The notes: a model not told the origin generated them from the letters alone. DNA of 12,020 bases from JBOHRE01 sp050732635 (GCA_050732635.1 JBOHRE010000093.1:1-12020), one strand, 5' to 3'; numbered from the stretch's first letter, positions 1 through 8,122 are shown. Numbers and translations are program-made.

Positions 1-85
1 GCCTTTTTCAGCTCCATGCACTTGCGGTCTTCGTCCCGGTCACGGATCATGGCTGCCTGCCGATTTTCATCCGGAGGTATCAGCC
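1..85 (+). promoter_or_regulatory. Upstream region of the M14 peptidase gene with strong ribosome binding site
   Basis: A GGAGGT Shine-Dalgarno sequence lies at 73-78, seven bases before the ATG at 86, and decides that start. A weak promoter candidate is TTGCGG (22-27), 17-bp spacer, GATCAT (45-50). This is a poor match and is only suggested. The run CTTTTT at 3-8 could be the tail of an upstream terminator whose stem lies outside the window. No gene is seen in this stretch. Confidence 0.45.
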
Positions 86-2932
86 ATGCGACGCAGCATA
101 ACAGCGGTCTGCCTGATTCTGGGATTGCTCGGAGCTCCGTTCCTGCCGGCAGCGGCGCAGGAGCAGGATGTGGCCCAGGAGCCCGAGGCACCCGACGTGC
201 CGCAGACCTTCGACTGGTGGCGCGAGCGGGGCGTTGCCGCGACTACGGACTGGGGCCAGGCGATCGACGTGGCGTCGACCGAGCAGATCCTTTCCTGGAC
301 CACCATGCCGGAGTACACGACGCCGTTGGTCGATCACCTTCCCGAAGGCGGCGCCGTGGTCTCGCCCACGCGCCATTTCGGCCACCCGATCGGCCGGCCC
401 GGCGTGCTGCACACGGTCGCGGAGATCTACGGCTATCTCGAGGCCCTGGCTGGAAGCAGCGAACGCGTGCGCTTCGACTATCTGGGCGAAACGGAGGAGG
501 GCAACCGTCTTGCCCTCGTGCAGGTGGGCAGTGAGCAGAACCTCGCCCGCCTCGACGCCGTGAAGGAAGGGCTGAACGCGCTGGCCGATCCGCGGGGCAC
601 GAGCGCGGATGAGGCGCGTCAGTTGATCGCGAGCTTGCCCGTGGTCTACACCTTCTATGCAGGGCTCCACTCCACGGAAACCGGGCCGCCGGAAATGGTG
701 ATGGAGCTCGCCTACCGCCTCGCCGCCTCGGATGACCCGGTGATCCAGCAGATCCGCGACAACGTCGTCGTCTTCATCGTGCCCGTTGCGGAACCCGATG
801 GCCGCAACCGCGTGGTCGAGTGGCACCGCCGCTTCAATGAGAAGGCCTATGATGGCGATGACGAGGTGCCGGGCCCGCCTTACTGGGGCAAGTACATCTT
901 CCACGACAACAATCGCGACGGCCTGCAATTATCGGCTCGCCTGACCCAGGAGCTGGTCAACCTGTTCCTCGACTGGAAGTATCCGGTTGGCCACGACCTG
1001 CATGAGTCCATCCCGTACCTGTACGTGTCGACGGGAACCGGTCCCTACAATCCAACGGTCGACCCGATCACCGTCAGCGAATGGCAGTGGCTGTCCAACT
1101 TCGAGGTGACCGCGCTGACCGCGCACGGCTTGCCCGGCGTATGGACGCACGGGTTCTACGACGGCTGGTACCCGGGCTACCTGCTGTGGGTGACGAACAC
1201 GCGAAATGCCGTCGGCCGCTTCTACGAAACCTTCGGTAATGGCGCGCCGACGACGCAGCGCCGCACGCTCGGCGACAACGCGACCGCCGTCGAGTGGTAC
1301 CGCCCCAACCCGCCGCGCGACACGACGATCTGGTCGCTGCGCAACAACACGAACTACATGCAATCGGGCGCGCTCAGTGCGCTGTCGGTCGTGGCTCAGT
1401 ATCGACAGCGCATCCTCGAGCAGTACTGGACCAAGTCGAACAATTCACTGGAGCAGGGTCGCACTTCCGCGCCGTTCGCCTATGTCGTGCCGGCGACGCA
1501 GGAACGGAGCGAGGACGCGGAGTACATGCTGAACCTGCTGCAGCGTCAGGGCATCGAGCTGCATCGGGCGACCGCGGACGCGAGCTTTGACGACGTGGAG
1601 ATCGAGCGTGGCGATTACGTGGTACGGATGGATCAACCCTACCGCAACTTCGTGCTCACACTGATGCAGCGGCAGGAGTTCCCGGAGGACGCGCCGCGAC
1701 CCTACGACGACGTCGCCTGGACCTTCCCTCTGATGTTCAACATCGAGGCGCAGCCGGTCGACGACGCGGGCGTTCAAGCCCTGGCCATGGAGCCGGTCGC
1801 GACGCCGGTGTCGCTGCCGGGCCGCGTCGAGACGCGTCGTGGCGCCGACTGGTACGTGATCGTCCCAAACGCGTCGGCCCATTCGATCGACGTCTATCTC
1901 GCGCTGCGTGGTACGGGGCTGGAGGCGGCTGAAGACACGCTGCGCCTCGGCGACCGGACGATTCGGCCGGGGGCGTGGCTCGTGCCGGTATCGGCGTCGG
2001 CCCGCGATGAGGTGCAGCAGGTCGCGCGCGAGCACGGCGTGACCGTGGTCGAGGCGCGGGACGAAGACGTGCGCGCCGTTGCACGCCACGCGCTCGACGC
2101 ACCACGCATCGCGCTGCTGCATTCCTGGCGCAACACGCAGGATGAGGGCTGGGTGCGCTACGCATTGGATCAAGCCGACGTGCCATACACTTACATCGGG
2201 GAGGATGAGATCGCCGGGCAGGATCTACGCGCGAGCTACGATGTCATTGTGTTCCCGAACCAGGGCTCGGGATCGTCGTCGAAGGCGATCTTCCAGGGCG
2301 TCGATCCCAAGTGGAGCCCGCTGCCGTACACACGGACGGCCGAGTACGGCACGCACGGCACGCCGGACGCAAGCGAGGACATCACGGGCGGGATGGGCTT
2401 CCGCGGGCTCGCCGCACTGCAAGAATTCGTTGAGCGCGGCGGCACTTTCATCACCCTGGGCTCGGCCAGCACGCTGCCCATCGATTTCGGCATGGTGCGC
2501 GACGTGAGCCTGAAGCAAACGAGCGGCCTCTTCGTACCCGGCTCGATTGTGAAGGGCGAGGTACGGCGCGCCACGAATCCGATCACGTATGGCTACGCGT
2601 CCGAGATGCCGCTGTACCACCGCTTCGGGCCCTACTTCAACGTGGCCGAGGACTTCCGCGACAATGTCGTCGTGCGCTATGCGCAACGCGATTCGCTCTT
2701 GATGAGCGGCCTGGTCGCCAACCCGCAGCAGCTGGCCGGTGACCCGGCAATCGTCGTCGCGCCGCTCGGCGAGGGGTACATCGTGTTGTTCGGCTTCGAT
2801 CCGCTGCACCGCTACCAGTCACATGGCAACTTCGCGTTCGTCTGGAACGCGCTCATGAACTGGAACGATCTGGGCATCGGGCTCGAGGCCGAAGAGCGAG
2901 CGGAGCGCGTGGCCGACCAGCCGCCGAACTAG
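86..2932 (+). CDS. Secreted M14-family zinc carboxypeptidase with C-terminal amidotransferase-like domain
   Basis: The 948-aa product starts with a Sec signal peptide: basic MRRS, a hydrophobic stretch to about residue 20, then PAAAQ around 22-26. It should act in the periplasm or outside the cell. A peptidase M14 domain covers about 100-400. It has the zinc motif HSTE (H195, E198), a third histidine in GHDLHES (H303 or H306), and a likely catalytic glutamate in RFYETFG (E381). M14 enzymes remove C-terminal residues or cleave related amide bonds, but the substrate here is unknown. Residues 674-900 resemble a class I glutamine amidotransferase-like fold (start IALLHSW, then VIVFPNQGSG and RGGTFITLGSAS). 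No nucleophilic cysteine is visible, so this part is probably structural or ligand-binding. The length is far above classic carboxypeptidase A (about 300-400 aa) but matches large M14 proteins of GC-rich environmental bacteria. The SD at 73-78 supports the start. The gene stands alone and converges on the next one. Confidence 0.85.
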   Translation: MRRSITAVCLILGLLGAPFLPAAAQEQDVAQEPEAPDVPQTFDWWRERGVAATTDWGQAIDVASTEQILSWTTMPEYTTPLVDHLPEGGAVVSPTRHFGHPIGRPGVLHTVAEIYGYLEALAGSSERVRFDYLGETEEGNRLALVQVGSEQNLARLDAVKEGLNALADPRGTSADEARQLIASLPVVYTFYAGLHSTETGPPEMVMELAYRLAASDDPVIQQIRDNVVVFIVPVAEPDGRNRVVEWHRRFNEKAYDGDDEVPGPPYWGKYIFHDNNRDGLQLSARLTQELVNLFLDWKYPVGHDLHESIPYLYVSTGTGPYNPTVDPITVSEWQWLSNFEVTALTAHGLPGVWTHGFYDGWYPGYLLWVTNTRNAVGRFYETFGNGAPTTQRRTLGDNATAVEWYRPNPPRDTTIWSLRNNTNYMQSGALSALSVVAQYRQRILEQYWTKSNNSLEQGRTSAPFAYVVPATQERSEDAEYMLNLLQRQGIELHRATADASFDDVEIERGDYVVRMDQPYRNFVLTLMQRQEFPEDAPRPYDDVAWTFPLMFNIEAQPVDDAGVQALAMEPVATPVSLPGRVETRRGADWYVIVPNASAHSIDVYLALRGTGLEAAEDTLRLGDRTIRPGAWLVPVSASARDEVQQVAREHGVTVVEARDEDVRAVARHALDAPRIALLHSWRNTQDEGWVRYALDQADVPYTYIGEDEIAGQDLRASYDVIVFPNQGSGSSSKAIFQGVDPKWSPLPYTRTAEYGTHGTPDASEDITGGMGFRGLAALQEFVERGGTFITLGSASTLPIDFGMVRDVSLKQTSGLFVPGSIVKGEVRRATNPITYGYASEMPLYHRFGPYFNVAEDFRDNVVVRYAQRDSLLMSGLVANPQQLAGDPAIVVAPLGEGYIVLFGFDPLHRYQSHGNFAFVWNALMNWNDLGIGLEAEERAERVADQPPN

Positions 2933-2938
2933 GCCGAT

Positions 2939-2953
2939 CCCGTCTGGGACGGG
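2939..2953. terminator. Short hairpin between convergent genes
   Basis: CCCGTC (2939-2944) and GACGGG (2948-2953) form a perfect 6-bp stem with a 3-base loop in the 36-bp gap between two converging genes. Neither side has a T-run, so it is a weak candidate for a bidirectional terminator and may be chance in GC-rich DNA. Confidence 0.3.
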
Positions 2954-2968
2954 CGCCGGGCACAGAGC

Positions 2969-4141
2969 TCAGTCGAGCTCCTCGCTTTCGCCCGTTTCGG
3001 CGGCATTGTTACGAACGCGACGCCAGCCACGGGTCGCGATGCCTCGGGCGCCGCGCCAGACGCGGCTGACGCCGCGCGAGGAGAGCAGGCGCGCCCGTCG
3101 CAGGAGCAGGCCGAGCCGCTCACGGGTGCCGGCTAGCTCGCGAAGGAACGCGTCGTACGCCTCGCCGACCTGGTCCGCCGTGAAACCGAGCGCGGCGCCG
3201 ATCGCGTACAGCCGCGCCTCCTCTTCCGGTGTCACGCCGCCGCCGCTGGCCGCCGCCGACAGCGCGGTGTCGAGCAGCTCCTCGCGCTCCGGCTGATCGA
3301 GCTCCGCCAGAGCTGCCGATTCCGCGTCCAGCGTGGCCACGGAGCCGCGGACCACGGAGTCCGTGATGGCCTGGCGCAGGCGGGGCATGGCCGGATGCAC
3401 GCCATGTGGCAGGATGCCTCGGATCTCGATTCCCGCCTGCTCGCCAAAGCGGTGGATCGAGGCGCGTCCGAGCGCAACGGTCGCGGCGTAGTTGAGGCTC
3501 CCCGCGACGGCCGCGCCAGCGCCGGGCAACAGACGGGTGAACACGCGGCGCGCCACCTGCGAAGCGGCGATCTCGACGGCGTGCCGCGACGCTACGCGCG
3601 TGACCGCGGCGCCGACCTGACTGCCGACCAGCGCGGCGCCGGCGGACGCGAGAAACAGCGCGCGCACTTCCTCCGTCGGATCGTCGGGCAGCACGCCGAA
3701 GAGGGCCGCGATCTCGAGGACCAGATCGCGCTGTTGCTCGGCGACCAGGCGCCAATCGGCGACGATGCCGAGGGCGGCGAGGGCAGGTCCGAGCACGGGC
3801 AACATGGCCGGGATCGTGGTGAGCGTGCCGATCGCGGCGGTGGTGCGGGCGCGCTCGCGGGTACGCGCCCAGGCGGCGCTGACGGGATCGAACCCGGCTG
3901 CCTCGCGCGCGCTCGCCGCCTGTTCAGCGAGCCGCTGTGGCAGGTCTTCGGGCACGTCGAGCGAGCGGTCGATCGCCTCACCGAGCCGGCGAACCAGCCG
4001 CTCGCGTTCCTCGGCGTCGAGATGCAGATAACGCGCGACCCCTAGCGCCTCGCGCAACTCGTGCGCTGTCGCTTGCCCGAAGGCACGCCAGCGGGTCCGT
4101 GGGCCGGAGTCCACGGGCCGTTCTGGCAGTGACGCGGTCAC
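2969..4141 (-). CDS. EcsC-like protein with TerB-like C-terminal domain, function unknown
   Basis: A 390-aa protein starting at GTG (4141); an in-frame stop at 4208-4210 limits any longer start, and no clear ribosome site is visible. Residues 75-235 resemble the EcsC family: a hydrophobic Ala/Gly-rich helix at about 101-129 (IPAMLPVLGPALAALGIVAD), then LEIAALFGVLPDDPTEEVR (142-160), then two more Gly/Ala-rich helices (162-180, 203-225). Residues 285-335 resemble the helical TerB fold (REELLDTALSAAASGGGVTPEEEARLY region). The tail from 341 is Arg-rich and may sit on the membrane. There is no signal peptide. EcsC-like proteins are poorly understood; the name comes from the third gene of the Bacillus ecs transporter locus. 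No transporter genes lie beside this copy. Domain calls are by eye and no reaction is assigned. It is divergent from ndh across 167 bp. Confidence 0.6.
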   Translation of the reverse strand: MTASLPERPVDSGPRTRWRAFGQATAHELREALGVARYLHLDAEERERLVRRLGEAIDRSLDVPEDLPQRLAEQAASAREAAGFDPVSAAWARTRERARTTAAIGTLTTIPAMLPVLGPALAALGIVADWRLVAEQQRDLVLEIAALFGVLPDDPTEEVRALFLASAGAALVGSQVGAAVTRVASRHAVEIAASQVARRVFTRLLPGAGAAVAGSLNYAATVALGRASIHRFGEQAGIEIRGILPHGVHPAMPRLRQAITDSVVRGSVATLDAESAALAELDQPEREELLDTALSAAASGGGVTPEEEARLYAIGAALGFTADQVGEAYDAFLRELAGTRERLGLLLRRARLLSSRGVSRVWRGARGIATRGWRRVRNNAAETGESEELD

Positions 4142-4308
4142 CGCGCCGGTGAGTTCGGGACGTGCAAACGGTCTTCGGTGGCGGAGAGTGGGGGCGCGCT
4201 GCGACGCTCAACTTGCCGGGCTGGGTCGGAGGGCGCAACCTGCTCTATCATGTGGTTGGCCCGTTTCATCTCGCCGTCACGCCGTTGAGCGGTACGGCTG
4301 CGAGCGCC
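4142..4308. other. Divergent intergenic region, EcsC-like gene and ndh
   Basis: These 167 bp must hold promoters for both flanking genes if ndh starts at 4309. A TATCAT hexamer at 4246-4251 could be a plus-strand -10, but no -35 stands at the right distance (TTGCCG at 4213-4218 is 27 bp away). No strong inverted repeat was seen. An open frame extends upstream of ndh to a GTG at 4162, but its peptide does not look like part of a flavoprotein. Confidence 0.35.
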
Positions 4309-5652
4309 ATGGCTCGAGCGGCCTTGCATGTCGTCGTCCTCGGCGGCGGTTTCGCAGGCCTCAATTGCGCGCGGCGTCTGCGGCGGGCGCCGGTTCGCGT
4401 CACAGTCGTGGATCGCCACAATTACCACCTCTTCCAGCCACTGCTCTATCAGGTCGCGACCGCATCGCTGTCACCCGGCGACATCGCGTGGCCGCTTCGC
4501 TCCGTGCTGAGACGGCAGCGCAACGCCGAGGTCTGGCTGGGCGAGGTGGTCGCCGTCGACCCGGAGCGTCGTCGCGTCCAGCTCCGGGACGGGGTGCTGA
4601 CCTACGATTACCTCATCGTCGCGACCGGTGCGACACACGCCTACTTCGGCCACACCGAGTGGGCCGAGCTGGCGCCCGGCTTGAAGACGATCGATGATGC
4701 GCTGGAGGTGCGGCGTCGGTTCCTGCTCGCGTTCGAGTCGGCGGAGCGGGAGGCGGACCCGGAAGCGCGTCGTCGCCTGCTGACCTTCGTCATCGTCGGC
4801 GCGGGGCCGACCGGCGTCGAGCTGGCGGGCGCCATGGCCGAGATCGCGCGCCGCGTGCTGCCGCGCGACTTCCGTGCAATCGACACCACGACTGCACGCA
4901 TCCTGCTGGTGGAAGGACTGGCGAAGGTTCTACCACCATACCCGGACGAGCTGAGCGACGCGGCGCGACGCAAGCTCGAGGAGCTGGGCGTCGAGGTGCG
5001 AACCGGCGCAGCCGTGACCGACATCCGGCAAGGGTACGTCTGCATCGGGGACGAGGAGATCCCGGCCGCGAACGTATTCTGGGCGGCGGGCGTGGCGGCG
5101 TCGCCCGTCGCCGGGTCGCTGGGCGCCGAGCTCGACCGTGCCGGTCGCGTCAAAGTAGCTCCGGACCTGTCCGTCCCCGGCCATCCCGAAATCTTCGTCG
5201 CCGGTGACCTGGCTCACGTCGAGGATCCCGAGCAGGGCATGGTCCCCGGTGTCGCGCAGGCCGCGATTCAGATGGGCAAGCATGCCGCGCGCAGAATCGC
5301 CGAGCACGCCCGCGCGCGGCTGGCGGGCAGCCCTTCGCCCGAGCCGCAACGGTTCCGCTACAAGGATCCCGGTAACCTGGCTACGATCGGACGTGCCGCT
5401 GCGGTGGCCGATATCCGTAACCTGCATTTCGCCGGCTTCTTCGCCTGGGTCATCTGGGTGTTCATCCACATCGCTCAGCTCATCGGCTTCCGGAATCGAA
5501 TCGTCGTCATGGTGCAGTGGGCGTGGGCCTACATGGTGAATCGGCCAGGGATTCGACTCATCACGGGCGGCCGACAGCCCGAGCTGCACCGCCCACGTCG
5601 GTCCGGCGAGGCGGCCATCGGGCCCGGCGCTCGCGGGCGTGCCGCCGAATGA
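4309..5652 (+). CDS. ndh: Type II NADH dehydrogenase (NDH-2)
   Basis: A 447-aa single-subunit flavoenzyme that oxidises NADH and reduces quinone at the inner face of the cytoplasmic membrane without pumping protons. The N-terminal FAD-binding fold shows VVVLGGGFAG (G12, G14, G17), followed by DRHNYHLFQPLLYQVA, typical of the family. The second nucleotide fold for NADH is VIVGAGPTGVELAG (G164, G166, G169). A distal FAD motif is FVAGDLAHV. The C-terminus carries the NDH-2 membrane-binding segment: NLATIGRAAAVADI, then an aromatic amphipathic stretch with WVFIHIAQLIGFRNR and RPGIRLITGG. The ATG at 4309 is chosen because the protein then begins directly before the FAD motif. The frame is open back to a GTG at 4162, but the extra 49 residues look unrelated. 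No clear SD precedes 4309, so the start is less sure than the function. It converges on the BtuF-like gene with a 60-bp gap. Confidence 0.93.
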   Translation: MARAALHVVVLGGGFAGLNCARRLRRAPVRVTVVDRHNYHLFQPLLYQVATASLSPGDIAWPLRSVLRRQRNAEVWLGEVVAVDPERRRVQLRDGVLTYDYLIVATGATHAYFGHTEWAELAPGLKTIDDALEVRRRFLLAFESAEREADPEARRRLLTFVIVGAGPTGVELAGAMAEIARRVLPRDFRAIDTTTARILLVEGLAKVLPPYPDELSDAARRKLEELGVEVRTGAAVTDIRQGYVCIGDEEIPAANVFWAAGVAASPVAGSLGAELDRAGRVKVAPDLSVPGHPEIFVAGDLAHVEDPEQGMVPGVAQAAIQMGKHAARRIAEHARARLAGSPSPEPQRFRYKDPGNLATIGRAAAVADIRNLHFAGFFAWVIWVFIHIAQLIGFRNRIVVMVQWAWAYMVNRPGIRLITGGRQPELHRPRRSGEAAIGPGARGRAAE

Positions 5653-5712
5653 ACTCGAAGCGGCGCGATGGTTCTCCAGAGATGCGACAGCTGCGACGCA
5701 GCCGACGCGGCC

Positions 5713-6642
5713 TCACGGTGGCCGCCACGCCGTGCCTTCGTCCTCGCCCGGTGGTTCGAACCGCTCCGGGTGCAGCAGCGCCGCGAGCACCTCGACGCCT
5801 CGCACCACGCGCGGTCCGGAGCGATTGAAGTAGGCGGAGCCGTTGACGGCGAACGCCCGGCCCAGCCCGATCGCGCGCGCTGCCACCGCCGACAGCCGAT
5901 CCGCCGCAGCGTCCGCATCCGCGACCGTCGCCGGCACTCCGTAGCCACACGGCATCAGGACCAGCACATCCGGATCGAGATCGCCCAACGATTCCCACGA
6001 TATCTGCCGCGATCGATCGCCGCTCCGGCCCACCAGACACTCACCGCCCGCCGCCTCGATCTGCTCGGGCACCCAGTGGCCCGGCGAGAACGGCGGGTCC
6101 AGCCATTCGAGCGCCAGCACGCGCGGCCGCTGCGCGTCCATGACCGCGACGTGCACCCGTTCCACCCGCGCCCGCAGCGCGGCCACGACCGCCTCGCCAC
6201 GCTCCGCAACGCCCGCGGCCGAGGCGACCTGCTTCACCGAGGCAAAGATGTCTTCCAGCGTGTGTGCATCCAGCGAAAGTACCTCGGCACTCAGTCCCAG
6301 CCGTGCCGTGAGCTCGCGCACGCCTGGCGCCGGGACGGCGCACACCTCGCACACCGCCTGCGTCAGGATCAGGTCGGGATTCAGTGCCTCCAGGCGCGCG
6401 GCATCGACTTCGTAGACGCTGCCGTGTTCCGCCAGCGCATGCCGTACCGCCTGGTCGAGCTGGCCACTGCTCAGACCCTCCGGATCGAATCGCGGCCGAC
6501 TGCCGCGCGGCCGGTCCAGCACATCCGGTGGATAATCGCATTCGTGCGAGATCGAGATGAGCCGATCCCCCAACCCGAGCACGCTCACGATCTCCGTACC
6601 GCTCGCCAGCATCGACGAGATCCGCCGAACTCGACTGCTCAT
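5713..6642 (-). CDS. BtuF-like cobalamin-binding-type protein without a signal peptide
   Basis: A 309-aa protein of the helical-backbone periplasmic binding fold used by B12 and siderophore ABC importers. It opens with RRISSMLASGTEIVSVLGLG, then SHECDYPPDV, as in the BtuF-like subfamily annotated as cobalamin-binding. LILTQAVCEVCAV and LEWLDPPFSPGHWVPEQIEA are also typical of that subfamily. The ATG at 6642 begins at the edge of the domain. There is no hydrophobic leader or lipobox, and the open frame upstream encodes no such leader either, so the product is predicted cytoplasmic. That is odd for a transporter partner. No permease or ATPase gene is in the window. An AAAGGTAGGG-like purine stretch precedes the start. 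It may bind cobalamin or another corrinoid or metal complex in the cytoplasm. The ligand is inferred from family resemblance only. It is divergent from rocD. Confidence 0.72.
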   Translation of the reverse strand: MSSRVRRISSMLASGTEIVSVLGLGDRLISISHECDYPPDVLDRPRGSRPRFDPEGLSSGQLDQAVRHALAEHGSVYEVDAARLEALNPDLILTQAVCEVCAVPAPGVRELTARLGLSAEVLSLDAHTLEDIFASVKQVASAAGVAERGEAVVAALRARVERVHVAVMDAQRPRVLALEWLDPPFSPGHWVPEQIEAAGGECLVGRSGDRSRQISWESLGDLDPDVLVLMPCGYGVPATVADADAAADRLSAVAARAIGLGRAFAVNGSAYFNRSGPRVVRGVEVLAALLHPERFEPPGEDEGTAWRPP

Positions 6643-6702
6643 GCTTCCGGCCCTACCTTTCGGTTCCGCTGTGCTACGCTGCAGGTGCGGCTCCGACGCT
6701 AT

Positions 6703-6733
6703 CCGCTGCCCGGTACCGGCACCAGGGCAGCGG
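6703..6733. repeat. Perfect 9-bp inverted repeat in the btuF-like/rocD divergent region
   Basis: CCGCTGCCC (6703-6711) and GGGCAGCGG (6725-6733) are perfect reverse complements. Inside them GGT (6712-6714) can pair with ACC (6721-6723), leaving one bulged base. The repeat lies just upstream of the rocD -35 element, and inside the BtuF-like leader if transcription starts near the TATAAT on the minus strand. It could be an operator or an RNA hairpin. No T-run follows on either strand. Confidence 0.5.
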
Positions 6734-6738
6734 CGCGC

Positions 6739-6767
6739 TTGCCGGGCCCGCTGCATAATTATACATT
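6739..6767 (+). promoter_or_regulatory. Candidate rocD promoter, overlapping a minus-strand TATAAT
   Basis: TTGCCG (6739-6744), 17-bp spacer, TACATT (6762-6767), each matching four of six consensus bases, would give a leader of about 67 nt for rocD. The only AT-rich patch nearby holds the palindrome ATAATTAT (6755-6762). On the minus strand it reads TATAAT (6763 down to 6758), a perfect -10 for the BtuF-like gene, although no good -35 accompanies it. The patch may therefore serve both directions. Confidence 0.5.
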
Positions 6768-6840
6768 CGGCTCGGCGCGACCGGAGCCGGCAAAGCGCCG
6801 GCACGGCCGCTGCGTGATCGGCCGGGAGAGGAAGAGTGCA

Positions 6841-8061
6841 ATGGGATCGAGCGAAGGCGTGATCGAGCAGGCCGAGCGGTGGGGTGCGCATAACTATCAT
6901 CCGCTGCCGGTGGTAATCGAGCGGGGCGAGGGCGTGTACGTGTGGGACGTGGATGGCCGGCGCTACCTCGACATGCTGTCGGCCTACTCTGCGCTGAACC
7001 AGGGCCATCGCCACCCGCGAATCATTGCGGCGCTGGTGGAACAGGCGGCAAAGCTGACGCTGACCTCGCGCGCGTTCCACAACGACCAGATGGGTCCGTT
7101 CCTGGAGGAGCTGTGCCAGCTGGCGGGGTACGCGCAGGCGTTGCCGATGAACACGGGAGCGGAGGCCGTGGAGACGGCGCTGAAGGCGGCGCGGAAGTGG
7201 GGGTACACGGTGAAGGGGGTGGCTGCGGGAGCGGCGGAAATCATCGTGTGCGACGGCAACTTCCATGGTCGCACGACGACGATCGTCGGCTTCTCGTCGG
7301 AGTCGCTGTATCAGGAGGGGTTCGGCCCATTCACGCCGGGCTTCAAGCGCGTGCCGTATGGCGACCGCGACGCGCTGGCGGCGGCGTTCACGGCGAACAC
7401 GGTGGCGTTCCTGGTCGAGCCGATTCAGGGTGAGGCGGGCGTAGTCGTGCCGCCGGCGGGCTATCTGCAGGCGGCGGCCGAGCTCTGCCGCACGCACCAG
7501 GCGCTCCTGATCGCGGACGAGGTGCAGACGGGGCTGGGTCGGACGGGTCGCCTGTTCGCCGCGGAATGGGAGGACGTGCGCCCGGACGTGGTCGTGATCG
7601 GCAAGGCACTCGGCGGCGGCGTGTATCCGGTCTCAGCGGTGCTGGCCGATGACGCGGTGATGCAGGTGTTCACGCCGGGCACGCACGGCTCGACGTTCGG
7701 TGGTAACCCGCTGGCGGCGGCTGTGGCGCGGGCAGCGCTGCAGGTGATCGTCGAGGAGCGGCTGGCGGAGCGCGCGGCCGAGCTGGGCGATTGGTTCATG
7801 CAGAAGTTGAGGGCGCTGCGCTCGCCCCACGTGGCGGAGGTCCGCGGCAAGGGACTGCTGATCGGCGTCGTGATCAAGGATACGTCGGGCCCGGCGCGCG
7901 GGTTCTGCGAAGCACTGAAGGAGCGCGGCATCCTGGCGAAGGAAACGCACGATCAGGTGGTGCGCTTCGCGCCGCCTCTGGTGATCACCAAGCAGGAGCT
8001 GGCAGCGGCGCTCCCGGCGATCGGCGAGGTATTGGAGGCGGAGGTCGCCGTGGCGGCGTGA
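6841..8061 (+). CDS. rocD: Ornithine aminotransferase
   Basis: A 406-aa PLP-dependent class III aminotransferase. It moves the delta-amino group of L-ornithine to 2-oxoglutarate, giving glutamate-5-semialdehyde and glutamate, a cytoplasmic step linking arginine/ornithine breakdown to proline and glutamate. Family marks are YLDMLSAYSALNQGHRHP, the cofactor-site MNTGAEAVETALKAARKWGY, HGRTTTIVGFS, EPIQGEAGVV, IADEVQTGLGRTG (D226 contacts the PLP ring nitrogen) and the Schiff-base lysine in VIGKALGGGVYPVSA (K255). GTHGSTFGGNPLA completes the active site. The length agrees with bacterial RocD (about 400 aa). The ATG at 6841 is preceded by a purine-rich ribosome site (AGAGGAAGAG, 6827-6836); the frame is open far upstream but only as antisense of the neighbour. 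A hairpin at 8086-8113 follows the stop. No other arginine-degradation gene is in the window. Confidence 0.94.
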   Translation: MGSSEGVIEQAERWGAHNYHPLPVVIERGEGVYVWDVDGRRYLDMLSAYSALNQGHRHPRIIAALVEQAAKLTLTSRAFHNDQMGPFLEELCQLAGYAQALPMNTGAEAVETALKAARKWGYTVKGVAAGAAEIIVCDGNFHGRTTTIVGFSSESLYQEGFGPFTPGFKRVPYGDRDALAAAFTANTVAFLVEPIQGEAGVVVPPAGYLQAAAELCRTHQALLIADEVQTGLGRTGRLFAAEWEDVRPDVVVIGKALGGGVYPVSAVLADDAVMQVFTPGTHGSTFGGNPLAAAVARAALQVIVEERLAERAAELGDWFMQKLRALRSPHVAEVRGKGLLIGVVIKDTSGPARGFCEALKERGILAKETHDQVVRFAPPLVITKQELAAALPAIGEVLEAEVAVAA

Positions 8062-8085
8062 GGCTGGCGCAGGCACGGACGCGGT

Positions 8086-8113
8086 GAGAGGGCGCTCGAA
8101 AGGGCGCCCTCTC
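8086..8113 (+). terminator. Terminator-like hairpin after rocD
   Basis: A perfect 10-bp stem, GAGAGGGCGC (8086-8095) with GCGCCCTCTC (8104-8113), closes an 8-base loop 25 bp after the rocD stop. The following bases TGCTTCCACTT are only partly T-rich, so termination may be incomplete. Its position argues against starting psd at the in-frame GTG at 8084. Confidence 0.65.
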
Positions 8114-8122
8114 TGCTTCCAC

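Noticed and set aside
80..928. Minus-strand frame of 282 codons
   Set aside because: It is antisense to the M14 gene, has a shuffled-looking composition and no ribosome site; the plus-strand protein has catalytic motifs.
4162..4308. Upstream extension of ndh from a GTG
   Set aside because: The 49 added residues precede the FAD motif and show no family similarity, and NDH-2 normally begins just before this motif.
5690..5703. GCTGCG-A-CGCAGC hairpin between ndh and the BtuF-like gene
   Set aside because: A one-base loop and no T-run make it a poor terminator; palindromes of this size are expected in GC-rich DNA.
6643..6763. Cobalamin riboswitch upstream of the BtuF-like gene
   Set aside because: The leader has a hairpin and a GGTGCC string, but no B12-box-like GCCACTG or the rest of the conserved core, and it is short for this riboswitch.
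5668..6840. Very long plus-strand open frame continuous with rocD
   Set aside because: It is the antisense of the BtuF-like gene kept open by GC codon bias. The translated stretch has no family features, and rocD has its own ribosome site and start at 6841.
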